Positions 55,315 to 64,000 of a DNA stretch of 64,000 nt are shown piece after piece. Both the position numbers and the translations under genes were made by a program. Numbering within the stretch: the stretch's first letter is position 1; every line of letters starts with the position of its first letter. The notes under the pieces were generated by a model. It did no database searches, was not told the DNA's origin, and saw nothing but the letters and a program-made list of their open reading frames with translations. The stretch is from assembly GCF_023845585.1 (NCBI RefSeq), contig NZ_JAMQHS010000005.1, positions 239,457 to 303,456 on the forward strand, read 5' to 3'. The stretch comes from Clostridium sp. CMCC3677. GTDB taxonomy: Bacteria; Bacillota; Clostridia; Clostridiales; Clostridiaceae.

Positions 55315-56079
55315 ATGGCAAAGGTTGTTGAAGTTAAGGGCATAAAAATAGGTGATGGTATACCTAAGATATGTGTTCCTATTATAGGCATAACAAGTAA
55401 AGAAATATTAGAAGAATCAAGAAGTTTAAAAGATTTAAATTTAGATATAGTTGAATGGCGTGTTGATTTTTATGAGTATGTTGATAATATAGAAAAAGTA
55501 AAAGATACTCTTTTAAAATTGACGAAAGCTTTAAATGGTATACCAATTCTTTTTACGTTTAGAAGTAAAAAAGAAGGAGGAGAAAAAGAAATTGCTATTG
55601 AATATTACATAAAATTAATTCATGAAATAATAAAAACTAAATTAGTAGATCTAGTTGATGTTGAATTATTTACAGGTGATGATTTTGTAAAAGAAATAGT
55701 AGAAGTTGCACATAATAATGAAGTTAAGGTTGTTATGTCAAATCATGATTTTTTAAAAACTCCATGTAAAGAAGAGATTGTATCTAGATTAGTTAAGATG
55801 ATAGAATTAAATGCTGATTTACCTAAAATAGCAGTTATGCCTCAGGATAAAAATGATGTTTTAACTTTACTTTGTGCTACAAATGAAATTAAACAAAAAT
55901 ATCCTGATAATGCAATAATAACTATGTCTATGAATGGCATTGGAGTTATAAGCAGATTAACTGGAGAAATTTTTGGATCTTGTTTAACTTTTGGTGCTTC
56001 AAAAAAAGCATCAGCTCCTGGTCAAATAGGAGTTCAAGAATTACATTCTGTACTTCAATTATTGCATAAAAGTATATAA
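55315..56079 (+). CDS. aroD: Type I 3-dehydroquinate dehydratase
   Basis: A 254-residue shikimate-pathway enzyme (3-dehydroquinate to 3-dehydroshikimate). ATG 55315 was chosen because GGAGG is 9 bases upstream; the TTG at 55309 is too close. Family residues: DIVEWRVDFYEY (about 43-54), FTFRSKKEGG (about 81-90), VMSNHDFLKTP with the catalytic His near 143, AVMPQDKNDV with the Schiff-base Lys in KIAVMPQ (about 168), and SMNGIGVISRL. No other aro genes are adjacent. Confidence 0.95.
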   Translation: MAKVVEVKGIKIGDGIPKICVPIIGITSKEILEESRSLKDLNLDIVEWRVDFYEYVDNIEKVKDTLLKLTKALNGIPILFTFRSKKEGGEKEIAIEYYIKLIHEIIKTKLVDLVDVELFTGDDFVKEIVEVAHNNEVKVVMSNHDFLKTPCKEEIVSRLVKMIELNADLPKIAVMPQDKNDVLTLLCATNEIKQKYPDNAIITMSMNGIGVISRLTGEIFGSCLTFGASKKASAPGQIGVQELHSVLQLLHKSI

Positions 56080-56082
56080 TTT

Positions 56083-56115
56083 AAAGGGAGCTGTTACTAG
56101 AACTGCTCCCTTTTG
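56083..56115 (+). terminator. Intrinsic terminator after aroD
   Basis: Stem AAAGGGAGC / GCTCCCTTT with a 13-base loop, T tail. Confidence 0.8.
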
Positions 56116-56253
56116 ATATATAGAAAATTGTAGAATTTTAATATATATTTCTTATAAGGTCTATAGATTTCCAGAGCATGAACTTTCAATTTTTATTTGT
56201 AAAATGCTAACTAAAGCTTAGTGAAGTTACTTAATTTATTGTTTAAATTTTTT

Positions 56254-57012
56254 CTAATGATTTATAGAATTATGGTATAAATAGTTTTCACCAAATAAAC
56301 TTAAAGAAATTTTGAATTCTGGCATTCCACAGCAGTAAGGTGCAATTTCATATTGTTGATAATATATTATAAGATTATCTCCATCAATATAAAAATTTAC
56401 ATCATCATTGATTCCTTCAAAATTTATTGCAGATTCAAAATAATTTTCGGGATTAGTAGCAATTTGTTTTGATATTGAATCATTTATTATTTTTTTATAA
56501 TCATATCCATTAGTAAACAAATTATTTAAAGACACTAAATCCTTTGTATTTTTATCAATTGTATATGAACTTCTTAATGTATTTCCATGAGCTCCTCCAG
56601 AATATCTATAGATATCCATATATAAGCTTATTAAAGAATCAGATTGGTTAGTTAGTTTATAATCTATATTTACTTCATATGGAAAAGCTACAAATTCTTT
56701 CCCAAACATATCAAAATCCTCTTTACTGTAAGCTCTCATTTCACTTAAAAGTAAATCAATATCATTATTAATTTTTTTGTTTAAAATGTTGATTTTTTCA
56801 TTATTATCTTCAGCTTTAAAGTTAAATAATTTAATATTTTCTTTTAAGTATGCTGAGTCATTAGCTATAGTATTTTCTACTACTTGTATTTTTGAAGTAT
56901 CATTAATAATAGTAGCAGCATTTGCCTTTTGTCCATAACCTAAAAATATACTGGTAGTCATTATTAGTGCCAAGCTAGCTAATATTATTTTACGTATATA
57001 ATTTCTTTTCAT
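56254..57012 (-). CDS. Secreted DUF4163/DUF3298-type protein (PdaC/RsiV-like)
   Basis: A 252-residue exported protein, AAGGAG before ATG. A signal peptide covers about 1-32 (ILASLALIMTTSIFLGYG, KANAA). The mature part contains LYMDIYRYSGGAHGNT (about 150-165) and the C-terminal FYIDGDNLIIYYQQYEIAPYCCGMPEF, the strand patterns of the DUF4163/DUF3298 module found in PdaC and RsiV. Here the module stands alone without sigma-binding or deacetylase domain. The role may be wall or lysozyme sensing (family-based inference). Confidence 0.8.
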   Translation of the reverse strand: MKRNYIRKIILASLALIMTTSIFLGYGQKANAATIINDTSKIQVVENTIANDSAYLKENIKLFNFKAEDNNEKINILNKKINNDIDLLLSEMRAYSKEDFDMFGKEFVAFPYEVNIDYKLTNQSDSLISLYMDIYRYSGGAHGNTLRSSYTIDKNTKDLVSLNNLFTNGYDYKKIINDSISKQIATNPENYFESAINFEGINDDVNFYIDGDNLIIYYQQYEIAPYCCGMPEFKISLSLFGENYLYHNSINH

Positions 57013-57150
57013 AGTATCGTCTCCTTACTGTTTTTTATTTCTTTAATACTATATTAATTCAAAATTTACCAAACTTTGTTACAAATGACTTACAAAAGAA
57101 TTTCAAATAGTTTGCTTTTATAATGATAAAGTTAATAAATCAAATGATAT

Positions 57151-57186
57151 TTTGTATATGTATAAGTAAAGATGAATGGAGTAATA
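57151..57186 (+). repeat. Short dispersed repeat copy
   Basis: TTTGTATATGTATAAGTAAA and GATGAATGGAGTAAT align with the copies at 55200 and 63946. It lies in the 345-base region between the DUF3298 and helicase genes, which is otherwise AT-rich without a gene. Confidence 0.55.
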
Positions 57187-57357
57187 GTATTAACGAAAGA
57201 AAACATTTAATTGTGATATAATAAAAATAAGTTATGTTTTAAGTAAATTTTAGTACAAATCTAAATTAGAAATATGGGTTTCAAGTTAATAGTTTAATTA
57301 AAAAATTTTAAAAACACAGGGTAGATAAATTCTTGAGTATATTTTGGAGGTTTTTTA

Positions 57358-59113
57358 ATGAAGAAAAATGCAGCGCAAAGAGAATTTAAGAAGTATAAAA
57401 GTCAAATAAATCAAATAGAGGAGATAGTAGAGCATTCAAAACCAGGAGCACTTATAGAACATGAAAGTTCAATAAGAAAAAAGTTAAGACATCTTAAGGA
57501 ATTTGAGAATCAAGGGTTAAAGGGTTTCAATGAAGTATATGAAAAATATGAGGAGCTCTTAGAATATGTTTCTAAGAGAATGCTTGATTATTATAATAAT
57601 AAAAATAATACAGATTTTGATTTTCATCAAGTTGTACGTGGAAATTATAACAACTTTTTAAATCAAGGTTTAATGACAGTATTAACTAAAATGCATATAC
57701 CAAAATTAATAGCAAAAGAATTTGAAGAAAAATTTCCAACTAATCCAAAAGATGAATATATTCATACTAGATATATGAAAAGAAAATTTTATATTCATTT
57801 AGGTGATACTAATACTGGTAAAACTTATAATGCAATAGAACGCCTTAAAACTGCAAAGAATGGAGTTTATTTATCTCCACTTAGAATTCTTGCGTTAGAA
57901 AACTTTGAAAAGCTTAACAAAGAGGGCATAGTTTGTGACTTATTAACTGGAGAAGAAGAAATAATAAAGGTTGGAGCTACTCATGCTTCATGTACAATAG
58001 AAAAGGTTAATTTAAAAGAACATTATGATATAGCTGTAATTGATGAAATTCAAATGATTAGTGACACTCATAGGGGAATGGCATGGAGCAAATCTGTGCT
58101 TGGATTGCAATGTGATGAAATACATATATGTGGAGCAGCTAATGCGAAATATATTAGAGAAAATGATAAATGATTGTAATGATGAATATGAAATAAAAGA
58201 GTATAAAAGATCTATTCCACTTGAAGTTGAGTATAAGAACTTTAACTATAATGACGTTAAAGATGGAGATGCTATTGTAGTTTTTTCTAAAAAGAGAGTA
58301 TTAGAGATAGCAGAAGATTATTCAAGAGAAGGAATAAAAGCCAGTGTGATATATGGTGATTTACCACCAGAGGTTAGAAGAATGCAATATGAACAATTTG
58401 TAAATAAAGAGACAAGGGTTCTTGTAACTACTGATGCTATAGGAATGGGAGTTAATTTACCTATAAGAAGAATAATTTTTTTAAGTATAAGAAAATTTGA
58501 TGGAGAAGAAGTAAGAGAATTAACTTCACAAGAAGTAAAACAAGTTGGTGGGAGAGCTGGAAGAATTGGTATTTATGATGTAGGATATATTGCAGGAGTA
58601 GGCGGTACAGCGGATTTTATTAAATCTAAATTAGAAGTTGAGGATAATATTATAAGAAAAGCTGTAATTGGTCCATCAGATGCAATACTTCAAATACAAA
58701 GCTTACCATTAAATGAAAAGTTAGCTCTTTGGAGTACTAGAGAAGAAAAATTAGATTATTATACTAAAATGGATATTAGTGAGTATATTTTAATTTTGGA
58801 TAAAATAAAGAAATATAAATTAAAAGAAGAGGATGAATGGGATTTATTAAAAGTACCTTTTGATGTATCAAGAGATGAATTAATGGAGACGTTCTTAAAT
58901 TATGTAGATGAATTATTTATTAACAAACAAGATGAATTATTCATTCCAGAATGCTACACAGGAAATTTAGATGACTTAGAAATATATTATCAAAAGATAA
59001 ACATGTATTATTCATTTTCTAAAATATTTAATTTAAAGTTTGATGCTAAATGGGTTTATGATGAAAGAATGAAAATAAGTGAAGCTATAAATGAAATATT
59101 AGTAAAAATGTAA
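57358..59113 (+). pseudogene. SUV3-like DEAD-box helicase, interrupted by one frameshift
   Basis: Two overlapping frames make one protein of about 584 residues. Frame 1 (57358-58173) has Walker A GDTNTGKTYNA (about 148-158), DEIQ in VIDEIQMISD and ends just after ICGAANAKYI. Frame 2 (open from 58061, meaningful from about 58153) continues LEKMINDCNDEYEIKEYKR, then VFSKKRV, TTDAIGMGVNLP and QVGGRAGR, the helicase C lobe. The break lies at AAATATATTAGAG (58147-58159). Adding one TA dinucleotide there would restore KYILEKMINDC in frame. The relatives are mitochondrial SUV3-type RNA helicases. The break may be a sequencing error, a real mutation or a slippage site. GGAGG precedes ATG. Confidence 0.85.
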
Positions 59114-59157
59114 AATGAAGTTGTTTAAATACACTGTTAAAACCATAGCCTAAATTT

Positions 59158-59195
59158 AAAAGAAGATAATTCAAATAACGAATTATCTTCTTTTT
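59158..59195. terminator. Terminator between the helicase and L25 genes
   Basis: A 15-pair perfect stem AAAAGAAGATAATTC / GAATTATCTTCTTTT with a T tail. It can serve both converging genes. Confidence 0.85.
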
Positions 59196-59299
59196 AAAAT
59201 AATTAATTAATTTTATTCTATAAAATAAGTAAGATACATATCTCTAGTGAAATATGTATTAATTGTTTTAACATAATATATTATTTTTTAGTGAAAAGA

Positions 59300-59845
59300 T
59301 TAAAGGCAAGGATTTACAACAGCTAATAATGTCTTAGGATCAGTTGTTACCAATATGTCTTCTGGTACACTAATATCTTCAACAAATAGTTTATCCTCAC
59401 AATTCATCTTAGCTACATTAACTTCAAGAAATTCAGGTATTTTTTCAACATTTCCTTGGAAGTCTATAAAAGGAGTAAATGTTTCTAATACTAATCTTTT
59501 GGTTTCTAAATTTTCTTGGCCAATATATTTGATTGGAATTCTCATTTTAATTTTTTCATTTGGTTTTACATATTGAAAACTTACATGCAAAATTTCTCTA
59601 GGGTTAAGTTTTTGTATCTCCTTAACTACACAATTTAACTTTTTATCATCTAAATTTAGAGTTATAATAGAACCACTATTATTATTTCTTATCATCCTAT
59701 GAAGTTCAGCATTGCACATTTTTATAGAAATTGATTCTTCTAAGAATTCACCAAAAATTACTCCTGGAATTAGACCAGTTTTTCTAAGTTTATTTTTATT
59801 TTCTTTTGTATTTCTTTCGTATACCTTAAATGCTATATTTGGCAT
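59300..59845 (-). CDS. 50S ribosomal protein L25/general stress protein Ctc, copy 1
   Basis: A 181-residue protein with AGAGG before ATG. The N-terminal L25 domain (about 1-90) contains LRKTGLIPGVIFGEF and NNNSGSIITLNL, which contacts 5S rRNA. The C-terminal TL5/Ctc beta domain (about 95-181) contains KMRIPIKYIGQENLETK. L25/Ctc joins the large subunit and is stress-induced in Bacillus. This is the downstream member of a tandem pair, about 70-75 percent similar by eye. Confidence 0.9.
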   Translation of the reverse strand: MPNIAFKVYERNTKENKNKLRKTGLIPGVIFGEFLEESISIKMCNAELHRMIRNNNSGSIITLNLDDKKLNCVVKEIQKLNPREILHVSFQYVKPNEKIKMRIPIKYIGQENLETKRLVLETFTPFIDFQGNVEKIPEFLEVNVAKMNCEDKLFVEDISVPEDILVTTDPKTLLAVVNPCL

Positions 59846-60087
59846 AATAATAACCTCTTTTCTAATTTTTATAATTTAAATAGTAGTTTTTATTAAGCTC
59901 ACAAAAGATACGTTAAGGTGCATAAATCCATACAAAAATGAATTTGAACGCATAAGTAACTACATCAAGAGCTTAACATTAAAGCTCCACATATGCATCA
60001 TCCTCCTTTTGTTTAGTAGTTCAAGTATAATAAATATATACTTTAAAGTCAAATATAGGAAATGAAAAGAGGCAATATAAATAGGAA
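59846..60087 (-). promoter_or_regulatory. Leader of L25 copy 1, duplicated upstream of copy 2
   Basis: About 75 bases before each gene align well (59851-59925 and 60642-60715), including CTCTTTTCTAATTTTTATAA and TTTTATTAAGCTCACAAAA. Conservation outside the coding region suggests a shared promoter or 5' untranslated element. Confidence 0.6.
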
Positions 60088-60636
60088 TTATTCAATAAAA
60101 GGAGTTATAACAGCTAATAATGTTTTAGGATCAGTCATTACTAACACATCATCTGGTACATTGATATCCTCAACAAATAATTTATCTTCACAATTCATTT
60201 TTGATACGTTAACTTCAAGGAATTCAGGAATTTTTTCAACATCTCCTTGGAAATCTATAAAAGGAGTAAATGTTTCCAACAACAATCTTTTTGTTTCTAA
60301 ATTTTCTTGTCCAACATATTTAATAGGTATTCTCATCTTAATTTTTTCATTTGGTTTTACAGATTGAAAGCTAACATGCAAAATTTTGCTAGGACTAAGT
60401 TTTTGAATTTCTTTAACTACACAATTAATTTTTTTATCATTTAAATTTAAAGTTATAATAGAACCACTATTGTTATTTGTTATCATCTTATTAAATTCAC
60501 CAGTAGGCATTTTTACAGGAATTGATTCTTTTAAGAATTCACCAAAGATTACACCTGGAATTAATCCTGTTCTTCTAAGACCCTTTTTATTTTCTTTTAC
60601 ACTTCTTTCATATACCTTAAATGATAGATTTGACAT
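60088..60636 (-). CDS. 50S ribosomal protein L25/general stress protein Ctc, copy 2
   Basis: A 182-residue paralogue of copy 1, with AGAGGG before ATG. The same two domains are present (LRRTGLIPGVIFGEF; KMRIPIKYVGQENLETK). The upstream leaders of both copies also match (CCTCTTTTCTAATTTTTATA and TTTTATTAAGCTCACAAAA), so the duplication included the promoter region. About 240 bases separate the genes, with no internal terminator seen. Ribosomes have one L25 site, so the copies may be used under different conditions. Confidence 0.9.
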   Translation of the reverse strand: MSNLSFKVYERSVKENKKGLRRTGLIPGVIFGEFLKESIPVKMPTGEFNKMITNNNSGSIITLNLNDKKINCVVKEIQKLSPSKILHVSFQSVKPNEKIKMRIPIKYVGQENLETKRLLLETFTPFIDFQGDVEKIPEFLEVNVSKMNCEDKLFVEDINVPDDVLVMTDPKTLLAVITPFIE

Positions 60637-60715
60637 AATAAATCCCTCTTTTCTAATTTTTATAATTTATACATATCTTTTATTAAGCTCACAAAAAACA
60701 AGTTAAGCTAAAATA

Positions 60716-61046
60716 AAAGATATACAAAATTAATTTAAATGCAGATTAATTACTATAGAGTTTAGTTAAATTCTATATATAAATGCATCTCTTTATTATT
60801 TAATATTTCAAATGTTGGGAAAATATACATTTAAGTTAAAAAGAGTGAGATTAGATAGGAAGAAATAAATAAAATATTTCTAATGATGTATATTATGCAG
60901 ATTAATAAATATATAGTATAATAGATATATAATATTTTACTAAAATTATGATAACATATTTATATAAATGCATTTTTAGTATATACTGTTAATAGGTAAT
61001 ATATTTAAAAATAAAAGATAAATTATAAATAAAGGGAGAGAAACTA
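60716..61046. other. Gene-free region upstream of prs
   Basis: AT-rich DNA with no ORF. TATAGTATAATAG near 60913-60925 could be a -10 for prs. Nothing else was recognised. Confidence 0.35.
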
Positions 61047-62138
61047 ATGACTGAATTAAATCATGAACTTGGAATAATAGCATTAGAAAGCTGTAAAGAG
61101 TTAGGTAAGGCCATAGATGACTTTATAAGAACTACTAGAAAAGAAGAAGAGTCATTCTTAATACCAATTAATGAAATAAGATTTTCTAATGGTGAAGGAA
61201 AGGTTAAGATTTCTGAAACAGTGAGGGGAAAAGATATTTACATATTATGTGACGTTGGAAATTATAGTTGTACATATAAAATGTTTGGTTTCAAAAATCA
61301 TAAAGGTCCTGATGAACATTTCCAAGACATAAAAAGAACAGTTTCAGCTATTAGAGGAAAAGCTGCTAGAATTACTGTAATAATGCCACTTCTTTATGAA
61401 TCAAGACAACACAGACGTAAAGGTAGAGAATCTTTAGATTGTGCTTTAGCACTTCAAGAACTTGAAAGATTAGGTGTAGATGAAATACTTACATTTGATG
61501 TTCATGACCCTAATATTCAAAATGCTATTCCATTATTATCTTTTGAAAATATTTATCCAACTTATGATATAGTAAAATCAATTATATTAAATGAAAAATC
61601 ATTAGAGCTTGATAAAGAAAGATTACTAGTAATAAGTCCGGATACTGGAGCAATGGATAGAGCTATTTACTATTCAAGTGTTTTAGGGGTTGATGTTGGA
61701 TTATTCTATAAGAGAAGAGACCATACAACTATAGTCAATGGAAAAAATCCTATAGTACAACATGAATATATGGGAAGAGATGTTACTGGAAAAGATGTTT
61801 TAATTGTTGATGATATGATAGCATCTGGTGAATCTGTTCTTGATATTGCAAAAGAATTAAAAAGCAGAGGCGCTAGAAATGTATATGTAGCTGCCACATT
61901 TGCATTCTTTACTGAAGGTCTTAATAAGTTCAATAAAGCTTATGAAGAAGGATTGATAAAGAGAATTTACTCTACTAATTTAACGTATATACCACAATCA
62001 TTAAAAGATGCTGAGTGGTTTACAAGTGCTGATATGTCAGAATTTGTATCTAGAGTGATAAACAGATTAAACCATGGAAAATCAATTGCTAAATATATGG
62101 ATGCAACAAGAATAATACATACTTTATTAAATGAATAA
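61047..62138 (+). CDS. prs: Ribose-phosphate pyrophosphokinase, long divergent form
   Basis: A 363-residue PRPP synthetase (ribose-5-phosphate plus ATP gives PRPP), with GGGAGAG before ATG. The PRPP-binding loop LIVDDMIASGESVLDIA (about 252-268) is intact. The N-terminal half is unusual: RQHRRKGRESLDCALALQEL in place of the standard RQDRK...REP loop, and the C-terminal tail is longer than the usual about 317-residue enzyme. The ATP-site His in DVHDPNIQ is kept. It may be the main enzyme or a second, differently regulated copy. A long terminator follows. Confidence 0.85.
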   Translation: MTELNHELGIIALESCKELGKAIDDFIRTTRKEEESFLIPINEIRFSNGEGKVKISETVRGKDIYILCDVGNYSCTYKMFGFKNHKGPDEHFQDIKRTVSAIRGKAARITVIMPLLYESRQHRRKGRESLDCALALQELERLGVDEILTFDVHDPNIQNAIPLLSFENIYPTYDIVKSIILNEKSLELDKERLLVISPDTGAMDRAIYYSSVLGVDVGLFYKRRDHTTIVNGKNPIVQHEYMGRDVTGKDVLIVDDMIASGESVLDIAKELKSRGARNVYVAATFAFFTEGLNKFNKAYEEGLIKRIYSTNLTYIPQSLKDAEWFTSADMSEFVSRVINRLNHGKSIAKYMDATRIIHTLLNE

Positions 62139-62172
62139 TATTTAAGGTATTAAACGGAATTTTATTTAATTA

Positions 62173-62216
62173 AAAATAAGCTATATTATTGTTTTTTCAA
62201 TAATATAGCTTATTTT
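62173..62216 (+). terminator. Intrinsic terminator after prs
   Basis: A 19-pair perfect stem AAAATAAGCTATATTATTG / its complement with a T-run loop and T tail. Confidence 0.88.
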
Positions 62217-62436
62217 AGTATAATAAAGTATATTACATTAATATTAAAGTAAGAATTTTTAATTATTATCTTAATACTTTTAGAAAAGTAATTGTGTAGT
62301 ATAGCTTGGATATTAAATGAATAATAAGAAAAAATATAGTATTAAAGATAATTATAGATAAATAAAAGAAAATTTCATATTAATGCAACATTTTATGTTA
62401 CTTAATTGTTTTATAAGTGAAGGGGGAAGCTACCTT

Positions 62437-62934
62437 ATGGGTAATTCACTATATATAGATGAACATATCTCACGAGATTTAGACAAATATGGGGATATGA
62501 TATTAAGACTTGGATATTCATATATGAAAAATATACATGATGCTGAAGATGTATTACAAGAAGTTTTACTTAAACTAATTCAAGGTACAAATGAATTTGA
62601 AAATGAAGATCATAAAAAAGCATGGCTTATATGTGTGAGTAGAAATATTTGTAAAAATAAATTAAAATCTTCTTGGTTTAAAAAAAGAGAAGAGTTTCAA
62701 GAGCTTCCATACTATGATACTTATTTAAATCATGATGTTTTTGAGGCTGTTATGAAGTTACCTGCTAAATATAGAGAGGTTATACATTTATTTTATTATG
62801 AAGATTATTCTACAATTCAAATTTCAAATTTAATTAATAAAAAGGAATCTACAGTACGGTCATTATTGCATAGAGCCAGAAACATACTAAAAGACAAATT
62901 AAAGGAGGAATATGATTTTGAGCAAGAATTATAA
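62437..62934 (+). CDS. ECF-type sigma factor
   Basis: A 165-residue sigma factor. ATG 62437 was chosen (AGGGGGA 9 bases upstream) over the ATG at 62383. Region 2: LGYSYMKNIHDAEDVLQEVLLKL (about 24-46). Region 4: LPAKYREVIHLFYYEDYSTIQIS (about 108-130) with a helix-turn-helix KKESTVRSLLHRARNIL. No region 1 or 3, the ECF layout. Its 3' end overlaps the next gene, which looks like its membrane anti-sigma partner. Confidence 0.88.
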   Translation: MGNSLYIDEHISRDLDKYGDMILRLGYSYMKNIHDAEDVLQEVLLKLIQGTNEFENEDHKKAWLICVSRNICKNKLKSSWFKKREEFQELPYYDTYLNHDVFEAVMKLPAKYREVIHLFYYEDYSTIQISNLINKKESTVRSLLHRARNILKDKLKEEYDFEQEL

Positions 62935-63919
62935 AAAGACTATGGATAAAATTACTGTAGATGATGAAATGAAAAAAAGAATACTAAATAATATAGATTC
63001 TATAAATCAAGAAAATACAAAAGGCAAATTCAAAAAAAGAAGTTATAGAAGTTTAGGAACTTTAGCAGCAGCAGCGTGCTTTAGTATTATTGTATTTTCA
63101 GTTAATGTAAAAATGAGTTTAAATGATAAAATGAAAATGTCATTAAATGACAAAAAAGAAATATCATTTAATCAGATAAAAGATAACAGTAATGAAAGCT
63201 CAAATGTAAATGGCATAGACGCAGATACATATGAAGATAATGAAAAGAAATTAGAGTTAGAGGATGAAACTTCATTAGAAAAAACTAAAGATAATTATAA
63301 TAAAAATTCAGTAAGCAATAACTCAATAAGTAATAATGTGTCAAATAATAATGCAACTAATAAAAGTTCAAATAACACCAAAGAAGAAATTCCTAAAGAA
63401 AAAAACATTGAACAAAAAATAGAAACTAATATAAAAGAGAATTCTTTAAATAATTCAGAACCAATAATACAAGCAGCATATGATAATAATTACACTGATA
63501 GTAATAAAATTAAATCAGTTCAGAATTATGAAAACTTAAATAGAAATTTTAAAAATTTAGATGAATTAAATTCAAACATAGATTTTTCTATCAAAACACC
63601 TCAAGAAGTTATAGAAAATAAAGATATAAAAAATATAAACCTTAAAGAAAATAATAATATATTAATAAGTTATGAAAATAGTAATGTGAAATTAGATCTT
63701 GAAGTGAAGAAAGAGCTTTCTAAAGAAGATAATACTTCTAATTTTAAATATGAAATAGAAAAGAGTTTAAATATAAATGATAAAATTGTTTCATTAAAAG
63801 GAAATGATGATGTTATTAACACTGCAAAATGGAATGACAATGATTTATCATATTCTATAAATTCAGATAAGGGAATAAGTGAAGAAAACACTATAAAAAT
63901 TATTGAAAGTGTAAAATAA
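62918..63919 (+). CDS. Membrane protein, probable anti-sigma partner
   Basis: A 333-residue protein, start taken at TTG 62918 (AAGGAGG 9 bases upstream; ATG 62912 is only 3 bases from it and cannot be excluded). A short basic cytoplasmic part (about 1-43, MDKITVDDEMKKRILNNI) precedes one helix (SLGTLAAAACFSIIVFSV, about 44-62). The outside part is a long Asn/Ser/Lys/Glu-rich segment and a C-terminal domain (about 190-333) with no known motif. The overlap with the sigma gene and this topology are typical of anti-sigma factors. No zinc anti-sigma motif (HxxxCxxC) is present. Confidence 0.65.
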   Translation: MSKNYKKTMDKITVDDEMKKRILNNIDSINQENTKGKFKKRSYRSLGTLAAAACFSIIVFSVNVKMSLNDKMKMSLNDKKEISFNQIKDNSNESSNVNGIDADTYEDNEKKLELEDETSLEKTKDNYNKNSVSNNSISNNVSNNNATNKSSNNTKEEIPKEKNIEQKIETNIKENSLNNSEPIIQAAYDNNYTDSNKIKSVQNYENLNRNFKNLDELNSNIDFSIKTPQEVIENKDIKNINLKENNNILISYENSNVKLDLEVKKELSKEDNTSNFKYEIEKSLNINDKIVSLKGNDDVINTAKWNDNDLSYSINSDKGISEENTIKIIESVK

Positions 63920-63945
63920 ATATTTATTAAAATATATACTAAACA

Positions 63946-64000
63946 AGTGTTGATATATGCATAAGCAAAGTGGACTGAGTAATTGAACTTAGGAATGCTA
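63946..64000 (+). repeat. Dispersed repeat copy, cut by the window end
   Basis: The best-preserved copy: GTGTTGATATATGCATAAGC, AAAGTGGACTGAGTAATT, GAACTTAGGAATGCTA. It is used here as the family reference. It continues past the window. Confidence 0.8.

Noticed and set aside
57358..59113. Programmed ribosomal frameshift in the helicase
   Set aside because: No slippery heptamer or downstream pseudoknot was seen at 58147-58159; loss of a TA unit explains the break more simply.

Overview
This 64 kb window is AT-rich chromosomal DNA from a Firmicute, most likely a saccharolytic Clostridium sensu stricto (cluster I). The assignment rests on the strongly A/T-ending codon use, frequent GTG/TTG starts behind strong GGAGG-type ribosome sites, a trimeric [FeFe] hydrogenase, a SigI/RsgI pair, choline-binding-type wall repeats, spore-type genes and the absence of aerobic respiratory genes. 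Species cannot be fixed from the sequence alone. I saw no rRNA, tRNA, CRISPR array, insertion sequence or prophage.

Layout. 0-9.3 kb: a secreted CAP protein, a 55-residue Cys-rich protein, an orphan holin-like protein and a cystatin-like small protein, then RecQ (two HRDC domains), a J-like/TPR protein and a SWIM-SNF2 helicase. 9.3-12.4 kb: a probable spore-surface locus with two tandem paralogous Cys-rich proteins, each behind a SigK-like promoter, and a coiled-coil protein. 12.8-14.6 kb: sigI-rsgI. 15-20 kb: preT-preA (dihydropyrimidine dehydrogenase), a DUF1097 membrane protein and an amino-acid permease. 20-25.3 kb: an acetyltransferase, a secreted alpha/beta hydrolase, an AI-2E family permease and cardiolipin synthase. 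25.8-29.9 kb: hndA-hndC-hndD, a probable NAD(P)-linked or electron-bifurcating hydrogenase, with a Fur-box-like palindrome upstream. 30.4-33.4 kb: a histidine phosphatase, a MATE exporter and a PHP phosphoesterase. 33.8-37.4 kb: the fructose operon fruR-fruK-fruA. 37.6-42.1 kb: a small zinc ribbon, an acetyltransferase, an ArsR regulator, SfsA, two hypothetical envelope proteins and a TtcA-like enzyme. 42.3-49.7 kb: two very large paralogous GGDEF/EAL proteins. 50-56 kb: a choline-repeat/SH3/CHAP wall hydrolase, a FapA-family protein, peptidase T and AroD. 56-60.6 kb: a DUF3298-type secreted protein, a frameshifted SUV3-like helicase, and two tandem L25/Ctc genes. 61-64 kb: a long, divergent PRPP synthetase and an ECF sigma/anti-sigma-like pair.

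Themes. Sugar uptake (fru), hydrogen metabolism (hnd) and pyrimidine reduction (pre) fit an anaerobic fermenter. Signalling genes are prominent: two sigma/anti-sigma pairs and two c-di-GMP proteins. The most interesting items are the duplicated Cys-rich spore-type proteins with matching promoters, a dispersed intergenic repeat family (six loci, one of them a near-200-base inverted repeat), the twin seven-to-eight-domain c-di-GMP proteins with a conserved Cys motif, a tandem L25/Ctc duplication that includes the 5' leader, and a helicase broken at a TA-repeat. Nearly every transcription unit ends in a clear hairpin; the ones I could read base by base are listed.
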